A stretch of 64,000 nt of DNA, taken from positions 496,001 to 560,000 of the forward strand of contig CAADGL010000012.1 of assembly GCA_900696525.1 (NCBI GenBank), written 5' to 3'. The DNA comes from an uncultured Planctomycetota bacterium. GTDB lineage: Bacteria; Planctomycetota; Phycisphaerae; UBA1845; Fen-1342. The notes under the pieces are model-generated. The model was not told the DNA's origin. It ran no database searches and worked only from the letters and a program-made list of their open reading frames with translations. This document shows positions 43,705 through 51,942 of this stretch, in pieces. Numbering within the stretch: position 1 is the first letter of the stretch; each line of letters starts with the position of its first letter. The position numbers and the translations under genes were made by a program.

Positions 43705-45594
43705 ATGCCCACGGCGCTCGAATCCGGCTTCGACTGGCGCGCGAAGTGGCGAGACCGACTGACGTCGGCCCGGGCGGCGGTAAAGCACATCCGTCCTGGC
43801 GATGATATCTATCTGTCGGCAGGATCAGCCGTTCCGAGCGCCCTTCTCGATGCGATGGTGGCTCCGGGAGCGGTTCCTGGCGACCACCTCATCTACCACC
43901 TGCTGACGTTGGGTGACGCGCCGTATGCGCAGGATGGGTTGGCCACGCAGTTTCGACACAATGCACTATTTATAGGACCAAACGTCCGCTCCGCCGTTAC
44001 TGCCGGCCGCGCCGACTACACCCCCGTCTTTCTCTCCGAGATCCCCACGCTCATCCGCCGCGGGAGACTCTCGATCGAAGTCGCCGTCCTCACGTGCACG
44101 CCCCCCGACCAAGAGGGCTTTCTGAATTTCGGCACGCACGTCGACCTGGCGCCGGCGGTGTGCGACGTGGTGCGAACGATCCTGGTGGAGATCAACCCGC
44201 AGATGCCGCGCGTGCCGAGCCCGTATCGGCTGCACGTGGACCGGGCGGCGGCGATGGTCGAGTGCTCGCGGCCGCTGCCGGAGCTGCGGCACGGCAAGGA
44301 CAAGCCCGAGGCGCAGGACATCGCGCGGCACATCGCGGGGCTGGTGCCCGACGGCGCGACGCTGCAACTGGGGATCGGGGGGATTCCGGACGGCGTGCTC
44401 CGATACCTTCGCGACCGCAACGACCTGGGCGTTCACAGCGAGATGTTCAGCGACGGCGTGATGGAGCTGGTGAAGCGCGGCGTGATCACCTGCCGGCGCA
44501 AGAGCCTGCACCCGGGCAAGATCATCGCCAGCTTCGTGCTCGGCTCGCGCGCGGTCTACGACTGGCTGGACGGCAACCCGCTGGTCGAGCTGCACCCGGT
44601 CGATTACACGAACGACCCGGTGGTGATCGCGCAGAACGACAACATGGTGGCGATCAACACCTGCCTGCAAATCGACCTTACCGGGCAGGTCTGCTCCGAC
44701 TCGCTGGGCGAGCGTTTCTACAGCGGCATCGGCGGGCAGGTCGACTTCATCCGCGGCGCGGCGCGCAGCAAGGGCGGCAAGCCGATCATCGCCCTGCCCT
44801 CGACTGCGGCCAACGGCGTGATCTCGCGCATCGTGCCCCGGCTCGACGACGGGGCGGGTGTCGTGACCACGCGCGGCGACGTGCACTGGGTCGTGACGGA
44901 GCACGGCGCGGTCAATCTGCACGGGCTGAACGTTCGCGAGCGGGCGATGTCGCTGATCTCGATCGCGCATCCGAAGTTCCGCTCGTGGCTGCTGGCCGAG
45001 GCCAAGGCGCGGAAGCTGGTCTATCTCGACCAGGCGGAGCCGCCGCCCGAGGCCTTGCGCTACCCGGAGGAGCTGATTTCGCACGCGAAAGCCGCCGATG
45101 GCACGCCGCTCATCATCCGCCCCGTCAAACCCACGGATGAATCGTTGCTGCGCGAACTGTTCTACCGCCTGAGCAGCGAAACGATCTACAATCGCTTCTT
45201 CAACCTGCGGCGCGTCATGCCGCACGCCCAACTTCAGCGCTATTGCAACGTCGATCACGACCAGGATGTCGTGCTCGTCGCGACGGTGACGCAGAATGAC
45301 GTCGAGTCCATCGTCGGCACGGCGTCGTATCACCTGGATCCGACGACCGGATTCGCCGAGATCGGCCTGCTCATCGACGACGCGTGGCAGGCGCGGGGCG
45401 TGTCCGAGCTGCTGCGCGACCGCATGATCGAGATCGCCCGCCGGCGGCGGCTGAAGGGCCTGGTCGCCGTGGCCCTGTCGTCGAACCTGTCGCTCCAGAA
45501 GCTCATCGAACAGGCCGAACCGCGCGTCGAGACCACGCCCCAGGGCGAAACGATCGAGATGCGCCTGCTGCTCGATCCCGACGGCACGGACTGA
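43705..45594 (+). CDS. acetyl-CoA hydrolase/transferase fused to a GNAT domain
   Basis: A 629-residue two-domain protein. Residues 1-430 form a class I CoA-transferase/acetyl-CoA hydrolase (4-hydroxybutyrate CoA-transferase type): IRPGDDIYLSAGSAVPSALLDA, LQLGIGGIPDGVL, HSEMFSDGVMELV with the catalytic Glu at 246, and YTNDPVVIAQNDNMVAINTCLQIDLTGQVCSDS. Residues about 460-629 are a GNAT domain (IRPVKPTDESLLRELFYRLS, then TTGFAEIGLLIDDAWQARGVSELLRDRMIEIARRR). The fusion couples acyl-CoA handling with acetyl transfer. It may be a regulatory protein acetylating a CoA-metabolism enzyme, or the GNAT may bind CoA allosterically. No operon partner is visible. Confidence 0.85.
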   Translation: MPTALESGFDWRAKWRDRLTSARAAVKHIRPGDDIYLSAGSAVPSALLDAMVAPGAVPGDHLIYHLLTLGDAPYAQDGLATQFRHNALFIGPNVRSAVTAGRADYTPVFLSEIPTLIRRGRLSIEVAVLTCTPPDQEGFLNFGTHVDLAPAVCDVVRTILVEINPQMPRVPSPYRLHVDRAAAMVECSRPLPELRHGKDKPEAQDIARHIAGLVPDGATLQLGIGGIPDGVLRYLRDRNDLGVHSEMFSDGVMELVKRGVITCRRKSLHPGKIIASFVLGSRAVYDWLDGNPLVELHPVDYTNDPVVIAQNDNMVAINTCLQIDLTGQVCSDSLGERFYSGIGGQVDFIRGAARSKGGKPIIALPSTAANGVISRIVPRLDDGAGVVTTRGDVHWVVTEHGAVNLHGLNVRERAMSLISIAHPKFRSWLLAEAKARKLVYLDQAEPPPEALRYPEELISHAKAADGTPLIIRPVKPTDESLLRELFYRLSSETIYNRFFNLRRVMPHAQLQRYCNVDHDQDVVLVATVTQNDVESIVGTASYHLDPTTGFAEIGLLIDDAWQARGVSELLRDRMIEIARRRRLKGLVAVALSSNLSLQKLIEQAEPRVETTPQGETIEMRLLLDPDGTD

Positions 45595-45653
45595 GAACGC
45601 CGCGTTCCGGACATTCGTCGTACCAGCCGTCGATGCCGCCAGCCGACGCTCGG

Positions 45654-45659
45654 TATAAT
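45654..45659 (+). promoter_or_regulatory. -10 element upstream of the zinc-ribbon membrane protein
   Basis: A perfect TATAAT 65 bases before the ATG at 45725. The -35 region lacks a good match. Confidence 0.4.
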
Positions 45660-45724
45660 CCGCGCGGCTTGCGACCCGCCGGACCACGCGCCCGCGCGGT
45701 GCGCCGTCGCCGTGAGACGACGCG

Positions 45725-46810
45725 ATGGAATCGCCCAAGGACATCGTGATTCGCGGCACCTGCGCCTGCGGCCGGCGTTTCCGTATTCGCAACGCCGTCG
45801 CCGGCGCCGCCGTCACGTGCCCCGAGTGCGGCCGGCCGATCATCATCCATGATGCGGACCTGCGGTTGGCCGCAGCGGGCGAGCGCGTCGTGCCGCGTCA
45901 GCCGGAGGACGACGGCCCGCGCGAAGGTCGGCCGGTCGACGTGGTTGATCTGCGCCTGGCGCGCCAGGGCAGCCGGCCCGGCTTGTCGGGCGGCGCGACG
46001 CACCAGCAAGACGATGCGCTGCTGGCCGGGGCGCTCTCGGGACGGCCAGCGGCCGCGCTTCCGGCCCGCGATGGACCGCAGGCGACCGCGGCCCGCCGCG
46101 CCGCGCGGGGCTTTCTTGGCGACATGATCGCCAGTTTCTACTTTGCCGGCAGCCGCGGTAACGCCCTGAACGTGCTGGCGACGGCGACGGCGTGCTCGCT
46201 GTGCACGCTGCTGCTGTACCTGCCGCTGCCGCTCGGTCCCGTGCGTGTCGTCGCGATCATTCCGCTCATTCTGCTGGGTCTGTACGTCATTCAGTTCTAC
46301 TGGTCGGTGCTGCGGGAGACGGCCAACGGCGAAGATGAGATTCCCTGGTTCGCTGCCGACTGGGACCTGTGGGAAGACGCGGGCAAGCCGTTTTTCTGGG
46401 TGGCGGCGATCACGACGCTGTGCGTGCTGCCGGCGCAACTGACGGCGCTGCTGGCGCCGGCGAGCCTGCCCTATCGCGAGGCGGTCATCTGGGGCGCGCT
46501 GCTGGCGGGGACGCTGCTCTGGCCCGTGGGCGTGATGTCGGTGGCGATCGGCAACACGATCCTGTTTGCGCGTCCCGACTGGCTCGTCCGCTGCATGCTG
46601 GGCATCGGCCCGGTCTACATCGTCGCGTGGGCGCTGGTCATGGCCGTGATCGCCGGCTGGTGGGCGTTGCTCCAGTTCGCCGGCCAGATGCTGCTGGCGC
46701 CGATGCTCGGCGTCTTCGCGAACCTGTATCTTGGCTACGTGCTGTTCCGGATGCTGGGGCTGATCTACTACCACTTTCGGACGAGGTTCCCCTGGCGCTT
46801 CGAGGATTGA
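45725..46810 (+). CDS. membrane protein with N-terminal zinc ribbon
   Basis: A 361-residue protein. Residues 12-42 form a CxC...CPECG zinc ribbon (GTCACGRRFRIRNAVAG, then VTCPECGRPIIIHD), a kind of N-terminal ribbon frequent in planctomycete membrane proteins. A low-complexity linker to about 130 follows, then about five or six transmembrane helices (ALNVLATATACSLCTLLLYLPL; RVVAIIPLILLGLYVIQFYW; AAITTLCVLPAQLTALLAP and so on). No catalytic motif is seen. The role of the ribbon, presumably cytoplasmic, is unknown. It is followed by folP after 30 bases, so the two may be co-transcribed. Confidence 0.65.
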   Translation: MESPKDIVIRGTCACGRRFRIRNAVAGAAVTCPECGRPIIIHDADLRLAAAGERVVPRQPEDDGPREGRPVDVVDLRLARQGSRPGLSGGATHQQDDALLAGALSGRPAAALPARDGPQATAARRAARGFLGDMIASFYFAGSRGNALNVLATATACSLCTLLLYLPLPLGPVRVVAIIPLILLGLYVIQFYWSVLRETANGEDEIPWFAADWDLWEDAGKPFFWVAAITTLCVLPAQLTALLAPASLPYREAVIWGALLAGTLLWPVGVMSVAIGNTILFARPDWLVRCMLGIGPVYIVAWALVMAVIAGWWALLQFAGQMLLAPMLGVFANLYLGYVLFRMLGLIYYHFRTRFPWRFED

Positions 46811-46840
46811 CCACGGCGGGGCCCACGGGCGGGCCGGTGC

Positions 46841-47683
46841 ATGACGCAGATTCTGGGCATCGTCAACGTGACGGCCGACTCGTTCTCCGACGGGGGCCGG
46901 TTCCTGGATCCCGACGCCGCGGTCGCGCACGCCAGGCGACTGGCCGCGGACGGCGCCGACTGGATCGACCTTGGCGCCGAATCGACTCACCCGGATGCGC
47001 AGGACGTGCCCGCCGACATCGAGATCGAGCGGCTCACGTCCGTCATCCGCCGGCTGCGCGCCGACGGGTTGCGAATCTCCGTCGATACGCACAAGCCCGC
47101 GGTGATGCGGCACGTGCTGGGGCTCGGCGCGGCGATGATCAACGATGTGTGCGGCTTCAAGGACGCCGATTCCGTGGCGGCCGTGCGCGACGGCGACGCG
47201 CGGCTGGTCGTGATGCATGCGCGCAGCGCGGGCGAAGGCGCGGGGACCGCGGCCGGCGCTCGGGCGCAGCGCGGCGCAGCGGCCGATCCGCGCACGATCG
47301 TCGCGGAGGTGATCGAGTTCTTCCGGGCGCGGGTCGCCGCGCTGACAGCCGCCGGAATCGCGAGGCAGCGCCTGATCCTGGACCCCGGCATGGGGTTGTT
47401 TCTCAGCCCGGACCCGGCGATCAGCCTGGCGGTGCTGGGCGGACTGTCGCGGTTGCGCGAGCTTGAGCTGCCGATCCTCGTGTCAACCTCGCGCAAGGGC
47501 TTCATCGGCCGCGTGCTGTCGGACGCCGGCGGCGCGCCGCGGCCGGTCGAGCAGCGCGGCGCCGGCACGCTGCTGAGCGAAGCCTGGGCGGCGTCGCAGG
47601 GCGCCGCGTACATCCGCACGCACGACGTGCGGCAGCTTCGCGACGCGCTGCGCATGCAGGCGGCGATCCGCGGCGTCCCATAG
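46841..47683 (+). CDS. folP: dihydropteroate synthase-like protein (FolP variant)
   Basis: Dihydropteroate synthase joins pABA to a pterin in folate synthesis. The 280-residue TIM barrel starts ILGIVNVTADSFSDGGRFLDPDAAVAHA, clear family sequence, and has INDVCGFKD and VSTSRKGFIGRVL. However, two canonical substrate motifs are altered: ESTRPGA is ESTHPDAQ (residues 47-54), and the pterin-loop DPGFGFGK becomes DPGMGLFLSPDP. This form resembles the divergent DHPS-like subgroup found in several bacteria. It may act on a different substrate or be a genuine FolP; a second folP elsewhere would suggest the former. Confidence 0.75.
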   Translation: MTQILGIVNVTADSFSDGGRFLDPDAAVAHARRLAADGADWIDLGAESTHPDAQDVPADIEIERLTSVIRRLRADGLRISVDTHKPAVMRHVLGLGAAMINDVCGFKDADSVAAVRDGDARLVVMHARSAGEGAGTAAGARAQRGAAADPRTIVAEVIEFFRARVAALTAAGIARQRLILDPGMGLFLSPDPAISLAVLGGLSRLRELELPILVSTSRKGFIGRVLSDAGGAPRPVEQRGAGTLLSEAWAASQGAAYIRTHDVRQLRDALRMQAAIRGVP

Positions 47684-47728
47684 CCTCAGGCGGCCGCGAA
47701 GCGCGGGAGACGCGGGGACGCGCGACGC

Positions 47729-47914
47729 TTACGGCAGCACGAGCGGCGCGACGGCGCGGATGATCGCGTCGAGCGCGTTGCGCGTGTCATCCAGCAGCAC
47801 GGGCGTCACCGCTCGCAGGATTCCCTGCCCGCAGGAAAAAGGAATCAGAGCCGACAGCCAGGCCGTTCCGGCCAATGCGGCGAATCTTGCGCGCCGCGAG
47901 AAGAGAATGATCAC
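47729..47914 (-). CDS. small exported protein, unknown
   Basis: A 61-residue protein, GTG start at 47914 with GGAGG 5 bases upstream, a strong ribosome binding site. It has a basic N-terminus and a hydrophobic helix (RRARFAALAGTAWLSALIPFSCGQGIL, residues about 7-33) and a possible lipobox PFSC, followed by LRAVTPVLLDDTRNALDAIIRAVAPLVLP. It is likely a signal-peptide-bearing or tail-anchored small protein. It lies 38 bases downstream of the outer-membrane protein gene on the same strand, so it may be co-transcribed with it. I do not recognise its family. Confidence 0.6.
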   Translation of the reverse strand: MIILFSRRARFAALAGTAWLSALIPFSCGQGILRAVTPVLLDDTRNALDAIIRAVAPLVLP

Positions 47915-47952
47915 CAGTTCCTCCCGATTGGTCAGCGGTACTCAGATCACGG

Positions 47953-49032
47953 TCAATACGTGAACATCAGGTCGGCGGTGACGCGCGCGCCCATGATGTC
48001 GTTGTCCGGATTGTGCAGCGGGTACTCGAACGTCGAGCCGAATGACGCGTTGGGTGAGAGCTTCCAGCGGAAGCCCAGCCCGGCCCAGAAGACGCCGTCG
48101 CCCGCCACGTGCTCGGAGCCGATGTTCGTGTAGTCCAGCCCGCCGACGCTGAGCGGCAGCATGTCGCCGTTGCTCAGGTAGTGCAGGCCGTGGAACTCGA
48201 GCACCGGCGCAAAGCCCGGCAAGTGCTCCGGCAGGATCTCGTAGTCGAAGTGCAGGTCATAGCTGATGATGTGGACGGCGTCGTGACGGTCCATCGGGGC
48301 GCGGTAGGTGACGTTGCCGAGCATGTGAAAGCGGTCGAAGCCCTTGGCGAAGCTGACAAACGGGCTGAGCTCCTGCGCACCGCCTTGCAGCACGCGCTGG
48401 CTGCCGTTTGAGAGCTCCCAGCGCATGCCGCCCGTCAGGACGAAATCGTTGGCCTTGTCGACGATGAACGCGTACTTCAGGCCGATCGCCAGGTCGTTCC
48501 AGCCGTCCGCCGGCGGCAGGATGCCCGCATTCAGGAGGCTGTAGCCGTCCTTCGTGGCGATGAACGCCAGGCGATCGGTGAGCGCCAGGCGGATCTGCGC
48601 CGCGAACACGCTCAGGTCGCCGCCGCCGAGGTTTGAGCCGCTGGGGAACTTGTGCCACAGGTACAGGAAGCGCAGGTTGGTGTTGATGAAAGGCGATTCG
48701 AAGTAGAGCGGGCTGCCGATGGGCTCATAGAAGCCCTCGAATCCGCGCATGCCGGTCAGGAAGCCCGGCCAAAGGATTTCCGGATCATTGTGCCAGCGCT
48801 CCTTTGACAATAGGTAAGTCGGCTCGCCCGGCTCGTAATACTCCAGCCGCGTCGACTCCACGCGCTGTTGCGCCGGTTGGGCCTCGCGAGCGCCATCGGG
48901 CGGCGGGCCACCCTCCTGGGCGCGTGCGCGGCTGGTGACCGCCAGCCCGCAGATCAACAGGGCCAGGCCCACGCCGGCGCGGCCCCTTCCCGTGCCGAAA
49001 ATCCACCGCACGTGACGCACATTCTCGACCAT
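47953..49032 (-). CDS. predicted outer membrane beta-barrel protein
   Basis: A 359-residue exported protein. A long N-terminal signal peptide (about 1-38, GVGLALLICGLAVTSRARAQ) is followed by a linker, then alternating hydrophobic strands with aromatic residues (RLAFIATKDGYSLLNAG, DLAIGLKYAFIVDKAND, FVLTGGMRWELSNGSQ, VLEFHGLHYLSNGD) ending MGARVTADLMFTY; the C-terminal aromatic residue is the usual barrel-assembly signal. The family is not recognised with certainty. GGGGG before the ATG at 49032 gives a ribosome binding site. A substrate-specific transport role is possible but not shown. Confidence 0.65.
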   Translation of the reverse strand: MVENVRHVRWIFGTGRGRAGVGLALLICGLAVTSRARAQEGGPPPDGAREAQPAQQRVESTRLEYYEPGEPTYLLSKERWHNDPEILWPGFLTGMRGFEGFYEPIGSPLYFESPFINTNLRFLYLWHKFPSGSNLGGGDLSVFAAQIRLALTDRLAFIATKDGYSLLNAGILPPADGWNDLAIGLKYAFIVDKANDFVLTGGMRWELSNGSQRVLQGGAQELSPFVSFAKGFDRFHMLGNVTYRAPMDRHDAVHIISYDLHFDYEILPEHLPGFAPVLEFHGLHYLSNGDMLPLSVGGLDYTNIGSEHVAGDGVFWAGLGFRWKLSPNASFGSTFEYPLHNPDNDIMGARVTADLMFTY

Positions 49033-49218
49033 GAGTGTCCCCCTTTCGACGGATGTCGCGGACCACCGTTCTGCGAAAGACAACAAACGAATTGCGACCG
49101 TGGCGGCGAGCGTAGGAAAAACACGAAATTCCGCCCAGGGGGGAGCGGGGACAAAAAAAGAAAACGGAATCACCGATAGACGTGTCTTTGTTAGGCTGCC
49201 CGGCAGGGCCGACGACGT

Positions 49219-50016
49219 CTACGGCGCCCCGCCGGGAATGGCGCTGCGCCGCTCCGGCGATGGGCTGCCGGCGTAGCGCACGGCGGGCCCGAACTCGTCG
49301 CCGCGGAAGGTGTTGCCCAGGTAGGTGTCGCGCACGCGCTGGTTGTTGACCAGTTCGGCGGGCGTGCCGGAGCAGATCACCGTGCCCTCGTGGATGACGT
49401 AGCTGCGGTCGGTGACGCGCAGCGTCTCGTGCACATTGTGGTCGGTCAGCAGAATGGAGATGCCGTCGTTGCGCAGACGCACGATCTCCTCGCGCAGCTC
49501 CTCGATCGCCTTGGGGGCGACGCCGCTGAAGGGCTCATCGAGCAGAATCAGGCGCGGCCGCGTCACCAGGGCGCGGGCGATCTCCAGCTTTCGTCGCTCG
49601 CCGCCGGAGATGTTCTTCGCCATGTTCCGCCGGACTACGATCAGGCTGAACTGCTCGAGCAGCTCCTCGACGCGGCGGCGCCGCTCGGCGCGCGTCAGCC
49701 GCATGGTCTCGCAGATGGCCATCAGGTTCTGCTCGACGGTCATGCGCTGAAAGACGCTGGATTCCTGGGGGAGATAACCCACGCCGCGGCGGGCGCGGCG
49801 GTACATGGGCAAGTGAGTGACATCGACGCCCTGAAAGCGAACGCTGCCGCGATCAGGCCGGATCATGCCGACGGTCATGCGAAAGGTCGTGGTCTTTCCG
49901 GCGCCGTTGTTTCCGAGCAGGCCGACGATTTCGCCGTCCCCGACATGACAATCGACGCAGTTGACGACGACACGGCCGCCGTAGGACTTCACAAGTTGCT
50001 GGGTTTCAAGGAGCAT
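49219..50016 (-). CDS. lptB: LPS export ABC transporter ATP-binding protein LptB
   Basis: ATPase of the LptB2FGC complex that lifts lipopolysaccharide from the inner membrane. The 265-residue protein has Walker A GNNGAGKTTTF, the signature ISGGERRKLEIARALV, Walker B LILLDEPFSGVAP and the switch His (LTDHNVHETL), all typical of LptB. A 25-residue C-terminal tail (FRGDEFGPAVRYAGSPSPERRS) is longer than in E. coli. LptA, LptC, LptF and LptG genes are not adjacent. The start is preceded by the DnaA-box cluster. Confidence 0.93.
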   Translation of the reverse strand: MLLETQQLVKSYGGRVVVNCVDCHVGDGEIVGLLGNNGAGKTTTFRMTVGMIRPDRGSVRFQGVDVTHLPMYRRARRGVGYLPQESSVFQRMTVEQNLMAICETMRLTRAERRRRVEELLEQFSLIVVRRNMAKNISGGERRKLEIARALVTRPRLILLDEPFSGVAPKAIEELREEIVRLRNDGISILLTDHNVHETLRVTDRSYVIHEGTVICSGTPAELVNNQRVRDTYLGNTFRGDEFGPAVRYAGSPSPERRSAIPGGAP

Positions 50017-50360
50017 TCTGACCCCGGCCGAAGCGGTTTTCCGGCCTGTGGATAACTTGTGGACAATGGATGTTGACAAGTTTCGGGCGGCCCGTTTCCG
50101 GTGCTGTCTGGTGGTCGACGATCGCGCCGCGGTCCCCAATTTCCGACGCGGCCCCGATCTCGCGCACGATGTTATTATGAATGAACTTACGTTTGCGCTC
50201 GACGCGCCGCGGGCCTGCGGCATCGCGTGCTCGCCGCCTCCGATTTGCGCCACCCGCTTGACGGATATTCGTCACATCACAGCCAGTGTTGAAAACCTCT
50301 CGCGACGGGGTTGACGACCCGTTGTCGCCGACATAGACGCCCCGTCTCCCGCGCCGGCCT
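50017..50360. other. intergenic region with a DnaA-box cluster (candidate origin)
   Basis: The 344 bases between lptB and the first signal peptidase gene carry no gene that I can support. They contain three same-orientation DnaA boxes at 50047-50079 and an AT-rich stretch (about 50168-50192, GATGTTATTATGAATG and on). The AT-rich part lies some 90 bases from the boxes, as in a DNA unwinding element. The gap also contains an imperfect inverted repeat near 50307-50330. Confidence 0.6.
50047..50079 (-). promoter_or_regulatory. cluster of three DnaA boxes
   Basis: Read on the minus strand: TTGTCAACA (50079-50071, one mismatch to TTGTCCACA), TTGTCCACA (50066-50058) and TTATCCACA (50055-50047, perfect). 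Starts are 13 and 11 bases apart, so all lie near one face of the helix. The closely spaced pair with a 2-base gap is typical of chromosomal origins. Confidence 0.7.
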
Positions 50361-51938
50361 TCACCGAATGAACCGCACCCGCCCAAGATCGGGAATGCCC
50401 CAGCGGCCGCGTTCATCCATCGGCAGGAGGCCCGGAAGGTACACAAGAAACGCCCGCCCGACAATCTGGTCCGCCGGCACCGTGCCGATCTGGTACTCGC
50501 CGCGCTCGTAGCGTCCCTCCAGCCGCGAGCCGAAACGCGTCCATTCGCGGCTGTCGTGGCTGTTCGAGCTGTTGTCGCCCATGACGAAATAGGCGTCAGG
50601 CCCGAGCATGAAGGGACTGCCGGCGAAGGCCCGCCGCGTGTCGCTCTCCTCGTAGGTGTAGTGAACGTCGCGCTCGATCCGCAGCCGGCGCAGGTCAAAC
50701 GACAGCCCGGCGCCGGTGAGGCTCAGCTCGATCGGCCGGTGGCGCCGCTGCCGCCGCAGCAGACGCACGTCACAGGCGTAACCAGACTCGTCGGTCTGCA
50801 CGACCGGCCAGCCGTCGACGCGCACGTAGGCGCGCCGGTCTACGTGGCCGAACTCGATGGGGCGCGCCTGGCCGTCGATGAATGGACGGACGCGCCCCTG
50901 CCATGTTGCGGACTCGCCCTCGACGCCGGTCAGCTCCAGGCGGACGTCGCCGCTGCGCGCGAACGTTGCGACGAAGCGCCGCTCATGGTGGTCGATGCAC
51001 ACTTCAAGCGAGCCGTCGCCGCCGACGGCGATGAACTCGGTCAGCAGGCGCACGTCGCTGACGAATGCCCGGGGCGCGCCGCCCTTGTAGCGATCGATGA
51101 ACTCGCTGTTGTACGCCGCCACGTCGCGGAAATAGGCGCCGCCGAGGCCGGAGTCGAAGGTGAGCGTCCGCCCAGTCGTGCCGGCGGCCCGGTAACGAAG
51201 CACCCGCGTATCCAAGCCGCTCCAGCCGGCGACATCCGTCGCACCGTCGGGCGCAAGCCAGCGCGGCGGCGCATCCGCCGGCAGGAGATCCTGCGAAAAA
51301 ACGGGCGCCCACAACGCGCTTTGGGCGGCGGCGGTCTTGCGCGCGATGCGGCCGTCGATGTACACGTCGCCGTCGATGATCTCGACCGTCTCGCCCGGCA
51401 ACGCGATGAGGCGTTTGATGAAGTTCGTCTGCGGGTCGGCGGGATCGCGGAACACGATCACGTCCCAGCGCCGCGGTCCGAACCAGCCGCCGAGAAGGTA
51501 GGGCCACTTGTGGACCAGGATGCGGTCGCCGGCGCGCGGCGGCGTTTCCGGGGGCAGCGGGGAGTAGCGTCGGCAGTTCGGACAGAACGCCAGTTGCGGG
51601 GGACGAAAGAGCGGGTCGTTGGCCTGTGCCGTTCCGACGGGGCCGAAATCGGATGAGGCGCCGCACTCGGGGCAGCGCAGCACGCCGTGCATGCCGAGCA
51701 GTGCCGGCGCCATCGACCCCGTGGGGATGATGAACGCCTCGATCATGAACGCGCGGAAGACAAACGCGAGGATCAGCGCCGTGAGCACGGTCTGGATAGT
51801 CTCGATGATTCGCGCCCCGGCGCCGGCCAGCGCGTCGGTGTCGGGGGATGAAGCGGTTCCGGTCGCCAGCGCCGAGTCGCCGGTCAGAGGGGACGCCGCT
51901 ACAGCCTCGTTGCTCTCAGGAGACGCCAAGCGCCACAC
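50361..51938 (-). CDS. lepB: signal peptidase I with zinc-ribbon insert (1)
   Basis: Membrane serine-lysine protease that removes signal peptides. The 525-residue protein has one N-terminal transmembrane helix (about 47-70), the catalytic Ser75 in PTGSMAP, a zinc-ribbon insert CPEC (89-92) ... CPNC (119-122), Lys175 in NFIKRLIALPGE, and the box with GDNSSNSHDSR near 470. About 270 residues of beta-rich sequence separate the Lys and the last box. E. coli LepB has no zinc ribbon. A second gene of the same type lies 4 bases upstream of its start, so both form one unit. Divergent from lptB by one intergenic region but transcribed in the same direction. Confidence 0.9.
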   Translation of the reverse strand: MWRLASPESNEAVAASPLTGDSALATGTASSPDTDALAGAGARIIETIQTVLTALILAFVFRAFMIEAFIIPTGSMAPALLGMHGVLRCPECGASSDFGPVGTAQANDPLFRPPQLAFCPNCRRYSPLPPETPPRAGDRILVHKWPYLLGGWFGPRRWDVIVFRDPADPQTNFIKRLIALPGETVEIIDGDVYIDGRIARKTAAAQSALWAPVFSQDLLPADAPPRWLAPDGATDVAGWSGLDTRVLRYRAAGTTGRTLTFDSGLGGAYFRDVAAYNSEFIDRYKGGAPRAFVSDVRLLTEFIAVGGDGSLEVCIDHHERRFVATFARSGDVRLELTGVEGESATWQGRVRPFIDGQARPIEFGHVDRRAYVRVDGWPVVQTDESGYACDVRLLRRQRRHRPIELSLTGAGLSFDLRRLRIERDVHYTYEESDTRRAFAGSPFMLGPDAYFVMGDNSSNSHDSREWTRFGSRLEGRYERGEYQIGTVPADQIVGRAFLVYLPGLLPMDERGRWGIPDLGRVRFIR

Positions 51939-51942
51939 TGCC

